Positions 16,408 through 26,441 of a stretch of DNA of 64,000 bases are shown one piece after another. Made by a program: the position numbers and the translations under genes. Every line of letters begins with the position of its first letter. Position 1 is the first letter of the stretch. Source of the stretch: Roseovarius mucosus. Lineage in GTDB: Bacteria; Pseudomonadota; Alphaproteobacteria; Rhodobacterales; Rhodobacteraceae. The stretch covers positions 3,547,501 through 3,611,500 of the forward strand of contig NZ_CP020474.1 of the NCBI RefSeq assembly GCF_002080415.1. Direction: 5' to 3'. The notes beneath the pieces were generated by a model, which was not told the origin of the DNA, did not search any database, and saw only the letters and a list, made by a program, of their open reading frames with translations.

Positions 16408-17550
16408 GTGACCAGATTCGACAGATACATGCTGTCGCAATTCATGGTTTTGTTCGGTTTCTTTGCGCTCGTTTTGGTTTCGATCTTTTGGATCAACAAG
16501 GCGGTGCGCATGTTCGACCGGCTGATCGGGGATGGCCAGCCCGCTTGGGTGTTTGTGGAATTCACGGCATTGACCCTGCCGGGGGTGATCGGCGTCGTGC
16601 TGCCGATTGCGGCCTTTGCTGCCGCTGTTTACGTGGTCAACCGCCTGTCAAGCGAAAGCGAGCTGACGGTGATGCAGGCCACTGGATATTCGCCTCTGCG
16701 CTTGGCCCGCCCGGTGTTTGTCTTCGGTGTGATCGTTGCGGTGATGATGTCGCTCTTGGCGCATTTCCTGATCCCCAGCAGCCTAAGCCAGCTGCGCCTG
16801 CGGCTAGATGAGGTCTCGCGCAATATCACGGCCAAATTGCTCAGCGAGGGCGAATTCCTGCATCCCGCCCCCGGCGTGACCTTCTATATTCGCGAGATCA
16901 CATTGTCTGGCGAATTGCGCGACGTGTTTCTGTCTGACCGGCGTGATCCCGAAGCGCCTGTGACCTATACCTCGTCCCGCGCCTATCTGGTGCAAGAGGG
17001 GGGCGGCACACGGCTGGTCATGGTCTCGGGATTGGCCCAGAATATTCGCGCCGAGCAAAACCGGCTCTTTACCACCTATTTTGACGATTTTTCCTATGAC
17101 ATCAGCAGCCTTGTTCGGCGCGATGTGGTCAATTTAGACGAGGTGGCCTTTGCGGGCACGCTCGAGATGCTGCGCGACCCCGAGGCGGTCGCGGCGCGCA
17201 CGGGCGTTAGTATGGGGGCTGTGATGGCCCAGATGCATGGCCGCATCACGGCGGCTTTGCTCTGCGTGATCGCGGCTTTGGTTGGGTTCTGCACCCTCTT
17301 GGTGGGGGCACATAGCCGGTTTGGTGTCTGGCGTCAGGTGTTGCTGGCTTTTGGTCTTTTGGTGGGGCTCAAGATCGTCGAGAGCCTTGTGCTGGCACCG
17401 GTTCTGGCCAGCGCTGTGCTGTGGCCGTTGCTTTATCTGCCGGCGCTGATCGGGCTGGCGTTGTCGGGGCTGCTCCTGGCGCTTGCCAGCTATCCGGGCC
17501 TGTGGCACCGGCTGCGGCGCAAGGGGCCTGCGGCGGAGGTGCCGACATGA
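16408..17550 (+). CDS. lptF: LPS export ABC transporter permease LptF
   Basis: A 380-residue permease of the YjgP/YjgQ family starting at GTG (16408) after GGGGGATAAGA. It starts FDRYMLSQFMVLFGFFALV, a first helix typical of LptF. It has three N-terminal helices, a periplasmic beta-jellyroll of about 170 residues (residues 130-270), and three C-terminal helices. With LptG and the LptB ATPase it extracts lipopolysaccharide from the inner membrane. The stop overlaps lptG by four bases (ATGA). Confidence 0.92.
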   Translation: MTRFDRYMLSQFMVLFGFFALVLVSIFWINKAVRMFDRLIGDGQPAWVFVEFTALTLPGVIGVVLPIAAFAAAVYVVNRLSSESELTVMQATGYSPLRLARPVFVFGVIVAVMMSLLAHFLIPSSLSQLRLRLDEVSRNITAKLLSEGEFLHPAPGVTFYIREITLSGELRDVFLSDRRDPEAPVTYTSSRAYLVQEGGGTRLVMVSGLAQNIRAEQNRLFTTYFDDFSYDISSLVRRDVVNLDEVAFAGTLEMLRDPEAVAARTGVSMGAVMAQMHGRITAALLCVIAALVGFCTLLVGAHSRFGVWRQVLLAFGLLVGLKIVESLVLAPVLASAVLWPLLYLPALIGLALSGLLLALASYPGLWHRLRRKGPAAEVPT

Positions 17551-18638
17551 TCCTAGAGCGCTATTTCGGGCGACGTTTCTTTGTGAGCTTTATGGGCGTG
17601 ACGATCACCATGCTCGTGATCATGGGGCTGATCGACCTGATGGACGAGTTGGGCGATTTCCCTGAATTGGCCTTTGGTCAGGTTTTGGGGATCGTGCTGT
17701 TGAAACTGCCCGAAGCCTATTACGAGATCATTCCATTGGTGATGATTCTTGCCTCGGTCGCGCTTTTCTTACGGTTGGCGCGCTCGTCCGAGATGGTGGT
17801 GCTGCGCGCCTCTGGCCGGTCTGCATTGCGCGGTCTGCTTGCTCCGGCAGCGGTGGCTCTGGCTATTGGCCTGTTGGGGCTGGCGGTAGGCAATCCGCTG
17901 GTGGCGGCGACTGCGAAACGGCATCACGATCTGGTCAATACCTACTCGGGTCAGACATATTCTGACCTTGCCATTGCGTCAGAGGGTCTGTGGCTGCGGC
18001 AGGGGGGAACGGCGGGTCAGACGGTGATCTATGCTGCCCGTTCCAGTTCTGATCTCAGCACACTTTACGGCCCCAGCTTTTATGACTTTGCCCCCGATGG
18101 CCAACCTCTGCGCCGCATAAGTGCCAGCACCGCACGGCTTGAGACCGGGGCCTGGCTGCTCGAAGATGCCAAGATTTGGGACTTGGCCGAGAACATCAAT
18201 CCCGAGGCTATGGCTCGCCAAGAGGCGCAGTTGAGCGTGCCCTCTGATCTGACCCAGGATCGAATTCTCGACAGTTTCGGCAGCCCGGAGTACATCCCGA
18301 TTTGGGAGTTGCCCAAGTTCATTGATCAATTGGAAGAGGCTGGATTTTCTGCGCGACGTTACGCCATATGGTTCCAGAGCGAATTGGCGCAGCCAGTCTT
18401 TCTGGTGGCGCTTGTGTTGATTTCGGCGGCACTGACCATGGGGCACACGCGCGGTGCCAATGTCGGGCTTTCGGTATTGACGGCAGTTCTTTTGGGGTTC
18501 GGCCTGCATTACGTGCGCAATTTCGCGCATATCTTGGGTGAGAATGGCCAATTGCCGATCTTGCTGGCGGCTTGGGCTCCGCCCGTTGCCTCGCTATTTA
18601 TCGGTCTCGGCATCCTTCTGCATCTGGAGGATGGATGA
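17547..18638 (+). CDS. lptG: LPS export ABC transporter permease LptG
   Basis: A 363-residue paralogue of LptF starting at MILERYFGRRFF (17547); the ATG overlaps the lptF TGA. It shows the same plan of three helices, a periplasmic jellyroll domain (about residues 100-260) and three helices, with GHTRGANVGLSVLTAV in the penultimate helix pair. The C-terminal end LGILLHLEDG is typical. It pairs with LptF in the LptB2FG extractor. Its stop overlaps the lptD ATG in the same way. Confidence 0.92.
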   Translation: MILERYFGRRFFVSFMGVTITMLVIMGLIDLMDELGDFPELAFGQVLGIVLLKLPEAYYEIIPLVMILASVALFLRLARSSEMVVLRASGRSALRGLLAPAAVALAIGLLGLAVGNPLVAATAKRHHDLVNTYSGQTYSDLAIASEGLWLRQGGTAGQTVIYAARSSSDLSTLYGPSFYDFAPDGQPLRRISASTARLETGAWLLEDAKIWDLAENINPEAMARQEAQLSVPSDLTQDRILDSFGSPEYIPIWELPKFIDQLEEAGFSARRYAIWFQSELAQPVFLVALVLISAALTMGHTRGANVGLSVLTAVLLGFGLHYVRNFAHILGENGQLPILLAAWAPPVASLFIGLGILLHLEDG

Positions 18639-20806
18639 TCCGCCAAATACGCCTCTTTCTTGTTCTGCTGCTTTCGCTCGCAAGCCCGCTGGCCGCGCAG
18701 GATGCCCCCTCTGATCCGGCGGTGTTGGTCGCAGATGACGTGCGCCTCACGGCGGACAACCGCCTGATTGCGACGGGCAATGTTGAGGCGCTCTATCAGG
18801 GGCGCCGTCTGACTGCGCGCGAAATCACCTATGACCATGGCACCGGCCAGTTGGCGATCACCGGACCGTTGACGCTCACGGATGTCGAAGGCGCGTTGGT
18901 CGTGGCCGACAGCGCCGAGCTGGACCGCGACCTGACCAATGGCATCCTGCGTGGGGCGCGGATCGTCATGCAGGATCAATTGCAATTGGCGGCCGTGGAG
19001 ATGCGCCGCACCGATGCGCGCTTTAACCAGCTTTACAAGACTGCCGTGACCTCTTGCAGGGTTTGCGATAACGGCCGCCCTCCGCTGTGGCAGATCCGGG
19101 CGCAGCGGGTGATCCATGATGAGCAAGAACGTCAGCTCTATTTTGACAACGCGCAGTTCCGCATCCTGAACACCACCGTGCTCTATCTGCCGCGTCTTCG
19201 CTTGCCGGACCCGACGCTTGATCGCGCGCGTGGGTTTCTGACCCCGTCGCTGGTCAACTCTTCGCTTTTGGGCACGGGCATCCGCGTGCCCTATTTCATC
19301 CCCATTGGCGATAGCCGCGACCTGACGCTGGCGCCGTTCCTTGCGACCAATTCCAAGCGGCTGGAATTCCGCTATCGTCAGGCGTTTCGCCAGGGTGAAA
19401 TTGAATTCAACGGTGCCGTGGCCGAGGATGATTTCAGCCCCGACCCAACCCGTGGATATCTGTTTGGTACGGGTCGGTTCGAACTGCCGCGCGATTTCAT
19501 CCTGCGGTTCAATGTCGAGCTGTCCAGCGACGATACGTTTCTGTTGGACCATGGATTTTCCGACAAGGACCGCCTGATCAATGAGGTGTCGGTCGAGCGT
19601 GCGCGCCGGGATGAGTATATCCGTGGCGCGATCACGCATTTTCAATCGCGACGGGTGGGCGAGAGCAACGCAACCCTGCCCACGTTGGCGGGCAATGCCG
19701 AATATGAGCGCCGGTTCTTTCCCACACGGATCGGGGGCGAATTGCGCTTTGGCGCGACACTGCACAGCCATTACCGCAGCTCGGATTCCACGCTGGCCAC
19801 GCTTGACCGCTTTGCGGACGGGCGCGATGTAACACGGCTGACCACCCGGCTGGACTGGTATCGCGGTTGGACGCTGCCAGCAGGCGTGCTTGCCAGTTTC
19901 CAAACCGGCCTCATCCTGGATCATTTCGAGATTTCACAGGCGGGGATTACGGCCGCCTCGCAGGCCACCGAACTGACCCCCACACTCGCGCTTGAACTTC
20001 GGTGGCCGCTGCTCAAATCCACGCGCCATGCAGTCACCCATGTGATCGAGCCTGTGGCGCAATTGTCGTGGAGCGGTGGATCGAACCCCGATATTCCCCT
20101 CGACGAGGCGACGCTGATCGAGTTTGACGAAGGCAACCTTTTCAATCCCTCGCGGTTCAATGCCCCTGACCGGCGCGAACGTGGGTATAGTGCCGCCTAT
20201 GGGGTAAGCTATACCCGGTTTGATCCGGCGGGCTGGCAAGGAAGTCTTGCTCTCGGGCAGGTCTGGCGCGAAGAGCGTTTGCTGGAGAGGGATGGCCTGA
20301 CCCCAAGCTTTGCCAAATCCTCGGGGTTGCGCGCCCGTGCCTCGGACTTGCTGATTGCGGGACAGTTCCGCAATGCCACTGGTTTGACCGTGACGGCGCG
20401 GGGCCTGTTTGATTCCATGTTCGACACGACCAAGGCTGAGGCCCGCGCCAGTTGGCGTAACGATGATACCAATATTGCGGCCACTTATGTCTGGCTCTCG
20501 GCTGATCCGGCTGAAAATCGACCGGCGAAAGTGTCCGAATGGGCGATTGATGGCAGCTATCGCTTTGCTCAGCATTGGACTGGCCATGCCGAGTGGCGGT
20601 TTGACGCGGCGGCAGAGCGCAGCGTGCGTGCAGGGGCGGGGCTGACATATTCCAACGAATGCGTGGACATCACGCTTTCGGTCTCGCGCCGGTTTACCTC
20701 TTCGACTATCCTTGAACCGGAAACCAACTTCGGCTTTACGGTAGGGTTTACGGGGTTCTCGTCCGCGACCCGTGACCGAAGCTTTACCCGGACCTGCAGG
20801 AACTGA
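18635..20806 (+). CDS. lptD: LPS assembly outer-membrane protein LptD
   Basis: A 723-residue protein starting MIRQIRLFLV (18635), with a Sec signal peptide cut near AAQ-D (residue 22). Next comes the periplasmic OstA/LptA-like jellyroll (residues 30-170; VLVADDVRLTADNRLIATGNVEA), then a long beta-barrel of alternating strands to the C-terminus. A cysteine pair in the N-domain (SCRVCDNG) and late cysteines (NECVD, TCRN end) are likely disulphide partners. With LptE it inserts lipopolysaccharide into the outer leaflet. The start overlaps the lptG stop. Confidence 0.92.
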   Translation: MIRQIRLFLVLLLSLASPLAAQDAPSDPAVLVADDVRLTADNRLIATGNVEALYQGRRLTAREITYDHGTGQLAITGPLTLTDVEGALVVADSAELDRDLTNGILRGARIVMQDQLQLAAVEMRRTDARFNQLYKTAVTSCRVCDNGRPPLWQIRAQRVIHDEQERQLYFDNAQFRILNTTVLYLPRLRLPDPTLDRARGFLTPSLVNSSLLGTGIRVPYFIPIGDSRDLTLAPFLATNSKRLEFRYRQAFRQGEIEFNGAVAEDDFSPDPTRGYLFGTGRFELPRDFILRFNVELSSDDTFLLDHGFSDKDRLINEVSVERARRDEYIRGAITHFQSRRVGESNATLPTLAGNAEYERRFFPTRIGGELRFGATLHSHYRSSDSTLATLDRFADGRDVTRLTTRLDWYRGWTLPAGVLASFQTGLILDHFEISQAGITAASQATELTPTLALELRWPLLKSTRHAVTHVIEPVAQLSWSGGSNPDIPLDEATLIEFDEGNLFNPSRFNAPDRRERGYSAAYGVSYTRFDPAGWQGSLALGQVWREERLLERDGLTPSFAKSSGLRARASDLLIAGQFRNATGLTVTARGLFDSMFDTTKAEARASWRNDDTNIAATYVWLSADPAENRPAKVSEWAIDGSYRFAQHWTGHAEWRFDAAAERSVRAGAGLTYSNECVDITLSVSRRFTSSTILEPETNFGFTVGFTGFSSATRDRSFTRTCRN

Positions 20807-20811
20807 CCAGA

Positions 20812-22056
20812 ATGACACCGATCTTTCGCCGCCTGATTGCCGCCCTGACCCTCGCCGTGACGGGCTTGCTGGTGTGGCCCCTGAGCGGGGGTATGGCGCA
20901 GGCGCAAAACCTGTTCTCGCCGCAAATCTATGTGAACGATCAGGCGATCACCGGCTACGAGTTGCAACAACGCGCGCGCCTTCTGACGCTGTTTCGCGCG
21001 CCCGGCGACCCGCAGCGACTGGCCCGGGAGCAGCTGATCGAGGAACGTATCAAGCTTGACGCCGCCAGAGCCTCGGGTCTTGTGCTTGAAGAGGATTTGG
21101 TGCGGGACGGGATGGAGGAATTTGCCGGTCGGGCAAATATGACCGCTGATCAGCTTATCGCGGCATTGGGAGATTCGGGCGTGTCGCAAGAATCCTTCCG
21201 AGAGTTTGTTCGCGCCGGGATCACATGGCGCGAACTGACGCGCGCGCGGTTTGCTGCGCGCGTGTCGGTAAGCGAAGATGATCTGGAACGTGCAACGCGC
21301 GCTCTGACCGGTGGCGCTGCAGTGCGCGTTCTTTTGTCAGAAATCATCCTGCCGGTGACCAGTCTTGAGGATGCAGAGGCCAAGCAGGCCTTGGCCGCGT
21401 CTATTGCAGAATCCACCAGCGAAGGCGCATTCGCAGAGGCAGCGCGCCGTCACTCCGCGGCACCCTCGTCCTCGCGTGGGGGACGCATGGATTGGGTTGC
21501 GTTGTCTGAATTGCCCGCAGGGTTGCGGCCAATCGTGCTGGGGCTTGCCCCGGGCGAGGTGTCCGATCCGTTGCCTCTAGAAGGTGCTCTGGCGCTCTTC
21601 TACATGCGCGATATCGAGGAAATGACAGTGCCCTCTCCGGAATATGCCGCCATCGAATATGCCGCCTACTATATCCCCGGCGGGCGGAGTGAGGCGGCGT
21701 TGCAGCGTGCGGCACAGGTGCGCGCAGCGGTTGATACCTGCGATGACCTTTATGGCGTGGCGCATGGACAGCCGCCTGAAGTGTTGGAGCGCGGGTCGAA
21801 GGCCCCAGAGGAAATTCCGCAGGATATCGCCATCGCGCTCGCCTCGCTTGATCCCGGCGAAACTTCGACCAGCTTGACGCGCGCCAATGGGCAAACACTG
21901 GTGTTCCTGATGCTCTGTGGTCGCTCGCCGAAACTTGACGGAGAGGCACCTTCGGTTGAGGATCTGTCGAATTTCATCCGCAACCAGCGGATCGAGTCCT
22001 TTGCCAATGGGTATCTCGAACAGTTACGCGCCGAGGCGCGGATCGTCGAGAAGTGA
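20812..22056 (+). CDS. surA: periplasmic peptidyl-prolyl isomerase/chaperone SurA
   Basis: A 414-residue exported protein with a signal peptide (ALTLAVTGLLVWPLSGG, cut near AQA-Q). The SurA N-domain follows (NDQAITGYELQQRARLLTLF). One parvulin-type domain is recognisable (LLSEIILPV, then ARRHSAAPSSSRGGRMDWV and LPAGLRPIVLGLAPGEVSDPL). It carries outer-membrane proteins such as LptD across the periplasm, which fits its place five bases after lptD. The stop overlaps the pdxA GTG (GTGA). Confidence 0.88.
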   Translation: MTPIFRRLIAALTLAVTGLLVWPLSGGMAQAQNLFSPQIYVNDQAITGYELQQRARLLTLFRAPGDPQRLAREQLIEERIKLDAARASGLVLEEDLVRDGMEEFAGRANMTADQLIAALGDSGVSQESFREFVRAGITWRELTRARFAARVSVSEDDLERATRALTGGAAVRVLLSEIILPVTSLEDAEAKQALAASIAESTSEGAFAEAARRHSAAPSSSRGGRMDWVALSELPAGLRPIVLGLAPGEVSDPLPLEGALALFYMRDIEEMTVPSPEYAAIEYAAYYIPGGRSEAALQRAAQVRAAVDTCDDLYGVAHGQPPEVLERGSKAPEEIPQDIAIALASLDPGETSTSLTRANGQTLVFLMLCGRSPKLDGEAPSVEDLSNFIRNQRIESFANGYLEQLRAEARIVEK

Positions 22057-23024
22057 GCGCGCCCATCGCGCTCAGCTGTGGCGAGCCGGCTGGCATCGGT
22101 CCGGAAATTGCCGCCGCCGCATGGGACCGTCTGCGGGGTGCCCTGCCTTTCTTCTTGATTGGTGATCCGGCGCATCTGCCACCCGGAACACCTATCGCGC
22201 AAATTACAGATCCTGCCGAGGCATCCGCCGCCTGTGCCACTGCGCTGCCGGTTTTGGCGCATGCGTTTGATGGGCCGCTGACGCTTGGCACGCCCAACCC
22301 TGCTCATGCGCGTGGCGTGATCGACGTGATCGCGCGCGGTGTCGATCTGGTGCAATCCGGCGCGGCGTCGGCGCTCTGCACCGCGCCAATACACAAACAG
22401 GCGCTACAGGACGGGGCAGGTTTTGCCTTTCCGGGTCATACCGAGTTTCTTGCGCATCTGGCGGGTGTCGGGCGTGTGGTGATGATGCTGGCCTCGGATC
22501 AGTTGCGCGTCGTGCCCACGACCATCCACATACCGCTCAAGGACGTGCCGCAGGCGCTCTCGCCCGGTCTGCTGGAAGAGACGATCCGCATCACCCACGC
22601 CGCGTTGATCCGTGATTTCGGCCTGAGTGCCCCGCGATTGGCCATTGCAGGTCTCAATCCGCATGCTGGTGAGGGTGGCAAAATGGGGCGCGAGGAAATC
22701 GAGGTTATTGCCCCAGTGATCAGCCGCCTTCGCGCCCAGGGGTTTGATCTGCGCGGGCCGCTCTCAGCGGATACGATGTTTCACGCCTCCGCCCGCGCGA
22801 CGTATGATGCCGCAGTCTGTATGTATCACGATCAGGCGCTCATTCCGATCAAAACGCTGGATTTCGACCGGGGCGTGAATGTTACGCTTGGCCTGCCGTT
22901 TATCCGCACCTCGCCGGATCACGGCACAGCCCTGGACATCGCGGGGCAGGGGCGGGCCAATCCCACCTCGTTGATTGAGGCCCTTAAGCTCGCGCAGACC
23001 ATGGGCGAGGCGCGCCGCGCATGA
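22053..23024 (+). CDS. pdxA: 4-hydroxythreonine-4-phosphate dehydrogenase
   Basis: A 323-residue enzyme starting at GTG. It holds the PdxA features [18 protein letters not shown] at the N-terminus, [12 protein letters not shown] with the first metal His, and [14 protein letters not shown] with a second metal His near the C-terminus. It oxidises 4-phosphohydroxy-threonine in the DXP-dependent pyridoxal phosphate pathway. It lies between surA and rsmA, an order conserved across proteobacteria, with four-base overlaps on both sides. Confidence 0.93.
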   Translation: MSAPIALSCGEPAGIGPEIAAAAWDRLRGALPFFLIGDPAHLPPGTPIAQITDPAEASAACATALPVLAHAFDGPLTLGTPNPAHARGVIDVIARGVDLVQSGAASALCTAPIHKQALQDGAGFAFPGHTEFLAHLAGVGRVVMMLASDQLRVVPTTIHIPLKDVPQALSPGLLEETIRITHAALIRDFGLSAPRLAIAGLNPHAGEGGKMGREEIEVIAPVISRLRAQGFDLRGPLSADTMFHASARATYDAAVCMYHDQALIPIKTLDFDRGVNVTLGLPFIRTSPDHGTALDIAGQGRANPTSLIEALKLAQTMGEARRA

Positions 23025-23872
23025 GAGCGCTTGAAGACCTTCCTCCACTGGCCAAGGTTATCGCGGCACATGGTCTTTCCGCCCGCAAATCCTTGGGTCA
23101 GAATTTCCTGCTCGATCTGAACCTCACCTCGAAAATTGCGCGGCAGGCGGGGGACCTTGGCGGTTGCGACGTGCTGGAGATTGGCCCCGGACCCGGCGGA
23201 TTGACTCGCGGGCTTTTGATGGAGGGCGCGCGACATGTGCTTGCGATCGAAAAGGATTCGAGGTGCCTGCCCGCCTTGCAAGAGATTGCCGAGGCCGCAC
23301 CGGGCCGCCTGACGGTTCTAAATGCTGACGCGCTTGATCTTGATCCGCTGGCACATCTGACGCCGCCTATTCGCGTGGTGTCGAACCTGCCCTATAATGT
23401 GGGCACGGAGTTGTTGATCCGCTGGTTGACGCCGCCCGAATGGCCGCCCTTTTGGCAATCGCTTACCTTGATGTTTCAACGCGAAGTCGCAGAGCGCATC
23501 GTGGCGCAGCCGGGGGGCAAGGCCTATGGGCGTCTGGCCCTTTTGGCGCAGTGGCGCGCTTTGCCGCGCATCGTGATGCATCTGCCGCCGGGGGCCTTTA
23601 CCCCACCACCCAAGGTGTCAAGCGCCGTGGTGCATCTGACCGCGTTGCCCGAGCCACGCTATCCCGCGGACCCCAAGATATTGGAGCGCGTGGTCGCCCG
23701 CGCCTTCAACCAGCGCCGCAAAATGCTGCGCGCAGCGCTCAAGGGGGCGGCCCCCGATATCGAGGATCGGTTGCTCTCTGCGGGGATTAAACCCACGGAT
23801 CGCGCTGAGACTGTGAGTTTAGAGCAGTTTTGCGCGCTTGCACGCCGAATGCCGGGCGGAGTTGAGGCCTGA
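23021..23872 (+). CDS. rsmA: 16S rRNA dimethyladenosine transferase (A1518/A1519)
   Basis: A 283-residue KsgA-family methyltransferase. Visible motifs are [15 protein letters not shown], motif [17 protein letters not shown], the motif II acid in LAIEKDSRC, and the catalytic [12 protein letters not shown] (NLPY). The C-terminal helical domain includes [14 protein letters not shown]. It dimethylates two adjacent adenines near the 3' end of 16S rRNA late in 30S assembly. It is the last gene of the lptF operon, with its ATG overlapping the pdxA stop. Confidence 0.94.
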   Translation: MRALEDLPPLAKVIAAHGLSARKSLGQNFLLDLNLTSKIARQAGDLGGCDVLEIGPGPGGLTRGLLMEGARHVLAIEKDSRCLPALQEIAEAAPGRLTVLNADALDLDPLAHLTPPIRVVSNLPYNVGTELLIRWLTPPEWPPFWQSLTLMFQREVAERIVAQPGGKAYGRLALLAQWRALPRIVMHLPPGAFTPPPKVSSAVVHLTALPEPRYPADPKILERVVARAFNQRRKMLRAALKGAAPDIEDRLLSAGIKPTDRAETVSLEQFCALARRMPGGVEA

Positions 23873-23991
23873 GGCTTTTGTTGTTTTGCTGGATGAGGGT
23901 GTCCGTGCTGCGGCATTTGGGCAGGGGTGTGCTGCACGACTTACTCTAGGTAAAATTCCCTCTCGCAACCGCGACGCGATTGGTGTATGAA

Positions 23992-24011
23992 ATAGTTTAA
24001 TGCTAAACTAT
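23992..24011. promoter_or_regulatory. AT-rich perfect inverted repeat upstream of pdhA
   Basis: ATAGTTTA-ATGC-TAAACTAT is a perfect eight-base inverted repeat with a four-base centre, 27 bases upstream of the pdhA ATG. It overlaps the only promoter-like AT-rich stretch in the 165-base gap after rsmA. Size and symmetry fit a dimeric repressor site, for instance of MarR or GntR type; which regulator binds is unknown. Confidence 0.55.
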
Positions 24012-24037
24012 ATTCGCCAGCAAGGAGTCGCCATCCC

Positions 24038-25048
24038 ATGGTTGCCCGGAAAAGCACTAAGAAATCCAACGTCTCAGCCGAAGATCTCAAGCAGTATTAT
24101 CGCGATATGCTGCTCATTCGACGATTCGAGGAAAAGGCGGGCCAGCTTTATGGCATGGGTCTGATCGGCGGTTTCTGCCATCTCTACATCGGACAAGAGG
24201 CGGTTGTCGTCGGACTTGAGGCCGCCGCAGAAGAGGGCGACCGCCGCATCACCACATACCGCGATCACGGGCACATGCTGGCCTGCGGGATGGACCCCAA
24301 CGGTGTGATGGCCGAACTCACCGGGCGTGAGGGGGGCTATAGTCGCGGCAAGGGCGGCTCGATGCATATGTTTTCGACCGAAAAGCGGTTCTATGGTGGC
24401 CATGGCATCGTGGGTGCCAACGTGCCGCTCGGCGCCGGTCTGGCCTTTGCCGACAAATACCTTGGAAATGATCGTGTGACCTTCACGTATTTCGGAGATG
24501 GTGCCGCCAATCAGGGACAGGTCTATGAGACCTTCAACATGGCCGCCCTTTGGCAATTGCCGGTGATCTTCGTGATCGAGAACAACCAATACGCCATGGG
24601 CACATCGCAGAAACGATCAACCTCTAGCCCTGACATCTACACGCGTGGGCAGGCCTTTGGCATTCCCGGCGAAGCGGTCGACGGGATGGACGTGCTGGCC
24701 GTGAAAGAGGCGGGCGACAAGGCCGTTGCGCACTGCCGCTCGGGCGCGGGCCCCTACATTCTAGAAATCAAGACCTACCGCTATCGTGGCCATTCCATGT
24801 CTGACCCGGCCAAATATCGCACCCGCGAAGAGGTGCAGAAAATGCGCGAGGAAAAAGACGCCATCGAGCATGTGCGCGATCTGCTGGTGTCGGGCGGTCA
24901 TGCCACCGAAGAGGACCTCAAGGCGATCGACAAAGAGATCAAGGATGTGGTGAACGCCAGTGCCGAATTCGCCAAGGAAAGCCCCGAGCCCGCGCTTGAT
25001 GAGCTTTGGACAGATATTATTGCCGACGCGGCACCGCAGAACGCGTGA
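24038..25048 (+). CDS. pdhA: pyruvate dehydrogenase E1 component, alpha subunit
   Basis: A 336-residue protein with the thiamine-diphosphate motif of the alpha chain: FGDGAANQG through ENNQYAMGT (GDG-X-N). The regulatory-loop region YRYRGHSMSDPAKYR near residue 250 is also present. It forms an alpha2-beta2 heterotetramer with PdhB, decarboxylates pyruvate and passes the acetyl group to lipoyl-E2. AAGGAG precedes the ATG. It leads the three-gene operon pdhA-pdhB-pdhC; the E3 gene (lpd) is not in the window. Confidence 0.95.
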   Translation: MVARKSTKKSNVSAEDLKQYYRDMLLIRRFEEKAGQLYGMGLIGGFCHLYIGQEAVVVGLEAAAEEGDRRITTYRDHGHMLACGMDPNGVMAELTGREGGYSRGKGGSMHMFSTEKRFYGGHGIVGANVPLGAGLAFADKYLGNDRVTFTYFGDGAANQGQVYETFNMAALWQLPVIFVIENNQYAMGTSQKRSTSSPDIYTRGQAFGIPGEAVDGMDVLAVKEAGDKAVAHCRSGAGPYILEIKTYRYRGHSMSDPAKYRTREEVQKMREEKDAIEHVRDLLVSGGHATEEDLKAIDKEIKDVVNASAEFAKESPEPALDELWTDIIADAAPQNA

Positions 25049-25063
25049 AGAGGAGAGACGACA

Positions 25064-26428
25064 ATGGCAACCGAAATCCTGATGCCCGCCCTCTCTCCGA
25101 CCATGGAAGAAGGCACACTGGCCAAATGGCTGGTTAAAGAAGGCGATACCGTCAAAGCTGGTGATATCCTCGCCGAGATTGAAACTGACAAGGCCACGAT
25201 GGAATTCGAGGCGGTCGATGAGGGCGTGATGGGCAAAATCCTGATCGCCGAGGGCAGCGAAGGCGTCAAGGTCAACACCCCCATCGCCGTGATGCTGGAG
25301 GATGGCGAGAGCGCCGAAGACGTGGCAAGTGCCCCCGCCGCCAAGGCACCCGAGGCCGCCCCCGCCCCGAAAGCTGCCCCTGCTACTGCCAAGGCTCCCG
25401 AGGCACCGAAAGCGAATACCAGCCCCGATTGGCCTGAAGGCACCGAAATGCAGACCATGACAGTGCGCGAAGCGCTGAACACTGCCATGGCCGAGGAAAT
25501 GCGCCGTGACGACACCGTGTTTGTCATGGGGGAAGAGGTTGCCGAGTATCAGGGAGCCTATAAGATCACCCAGAACCTGCTCGAGGAATTCGGTGCCAAG
25601 CGCGTGATTGACACGCCGATCACCGAGCATGGCTTTGCCGGGATAGGTGTTGGCGCGTCTTGGGGGGGCTTGCGGCCCATCGTCGAATTCATGACGTGGA
25701 ACTTTGCCATGCAGGCGATTGACCAGATCATCAACTCTGCGGCCAAGACGCTTTATATGTCTGGTGGTCAGATGGGCAGCCCGATCGTGTTCCGTGGTCC
25801 CAACGGGGCAGCCGCGCGTGTCGGCGCACAGCACAGCCAGGATTACGCGGCGTGGTACGCCCAAGTGCCCGGTTTGCGCGTGGTGCAGCCTTATTCGGCG
25901 GCGGATGCCAAGGGCCTGTTGAAAACCGCCATTCGCGATCCCAACCCGGTGGTGTTTCTCGAAAATGAGATCCTCTATGGCCGCTCGTTTGAAGTTCCCA
26001 AGCTCGACGATTTCACCATCCCCTTCGGCAAGGCCAAGATATGGCGAGAAGGCACGGATGTGACCATCGTCAGCTTTGGTATCGGCATGACCTATGCGCT
26101 AGAGGCCGCCGAGAAACTGGCTGAGGATGGGATCAGCGCCGAGGTGATTGACCTGCGCACGCTGCGCCCGATGGATACGGATACGGTCATCGCCTCTGTG
26201 ATGAAAACCAATCGTTGCGTGACGGTGGAAGAAGGCTGGCCGGTGGCCTCAATCGGCAACCATATCTCGGCCGTGCTGATGCAAAAGGCGTTCGACTATC
26301 TCGATGCGCCGGTCATCAACTGCACGGGCAAGGATGTGCCGATGCCCTATGCCGCCAATCTGGAAAAGCTGGCGCTGACCTCTACCCAAGAGGTGATCGA
26401 CGCCGTTCGCCAAGTGACCTATCGCTGA
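25064..26428 (+). CDS. pdhB: pyruvate dehydrogenase E1 component, beta subunit, with N-terminal lipoyl domain
   Basis: A 454-residue protein, about 120 longer than ordinary E1-beta. Residues 1-78 are a complete lipoyl domain with the lipoylated lysine in [11 protein letters not shown]. An Ala/Pro/Lys-rich linker follows (about 88-125), then the transketolase-like E1-beta domain ([38 protein letters not shown]). The lipoyl domain on E1-beta is known from alphaproteobacteria such as Sinorhizobium and Zymomonas. It is nearly identical to that of the next gene, pdhC. GAGGAGAG precedes the ATG. Confidence 0.95.
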   Translation: MATEILMPALSPTMEEGTLAKWLVKEGDTVKAGDILAEIETDKATMEFEAVDEGVMGKILIAEGSEGVKVNTPIAVMLEDGESAEDVASAPAAKAPEAAPAPKAAPATAKAPEAPKANTSPDWPEGTEMQTMTVREALNTAMAEEMRRDDTVFVMGEEVAEYQGAYKITQNLLEEFGAKRVIDTPITEHGFAGIGVGASWGGLRPIVEFMTWNFAMQAIDQIINSAAKTLYMSGGQMGSPIVFRGPNGAAARVGAQHSQDYAAWYAQVPGLRVVQPYSAADAKGLLKTAIRDPNPVVFLENEILYGRSFEVPKLDDFTIPFGKAKIWREGTDVTIVSFGIGMTYALEAAEKLAEDGISAEVIDLRTLRPMDTDTVIASVMKTNRCVTVEEGWPVASIGNHISAVLMQKAFDYLDAPVINCTGKDVPMPYAANLEKLALTSTQEVIDAVRQVTYR

Positions 26429-26441
26429 GGGAGACCCTAAG

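Noticed and set aside
23992..24011. The pdhA palindrome as an FNR box
   Set aside because: The arms read TAGTTTA/TAAACTA rather than TTGAT/ATCAA, and the spacing differs.
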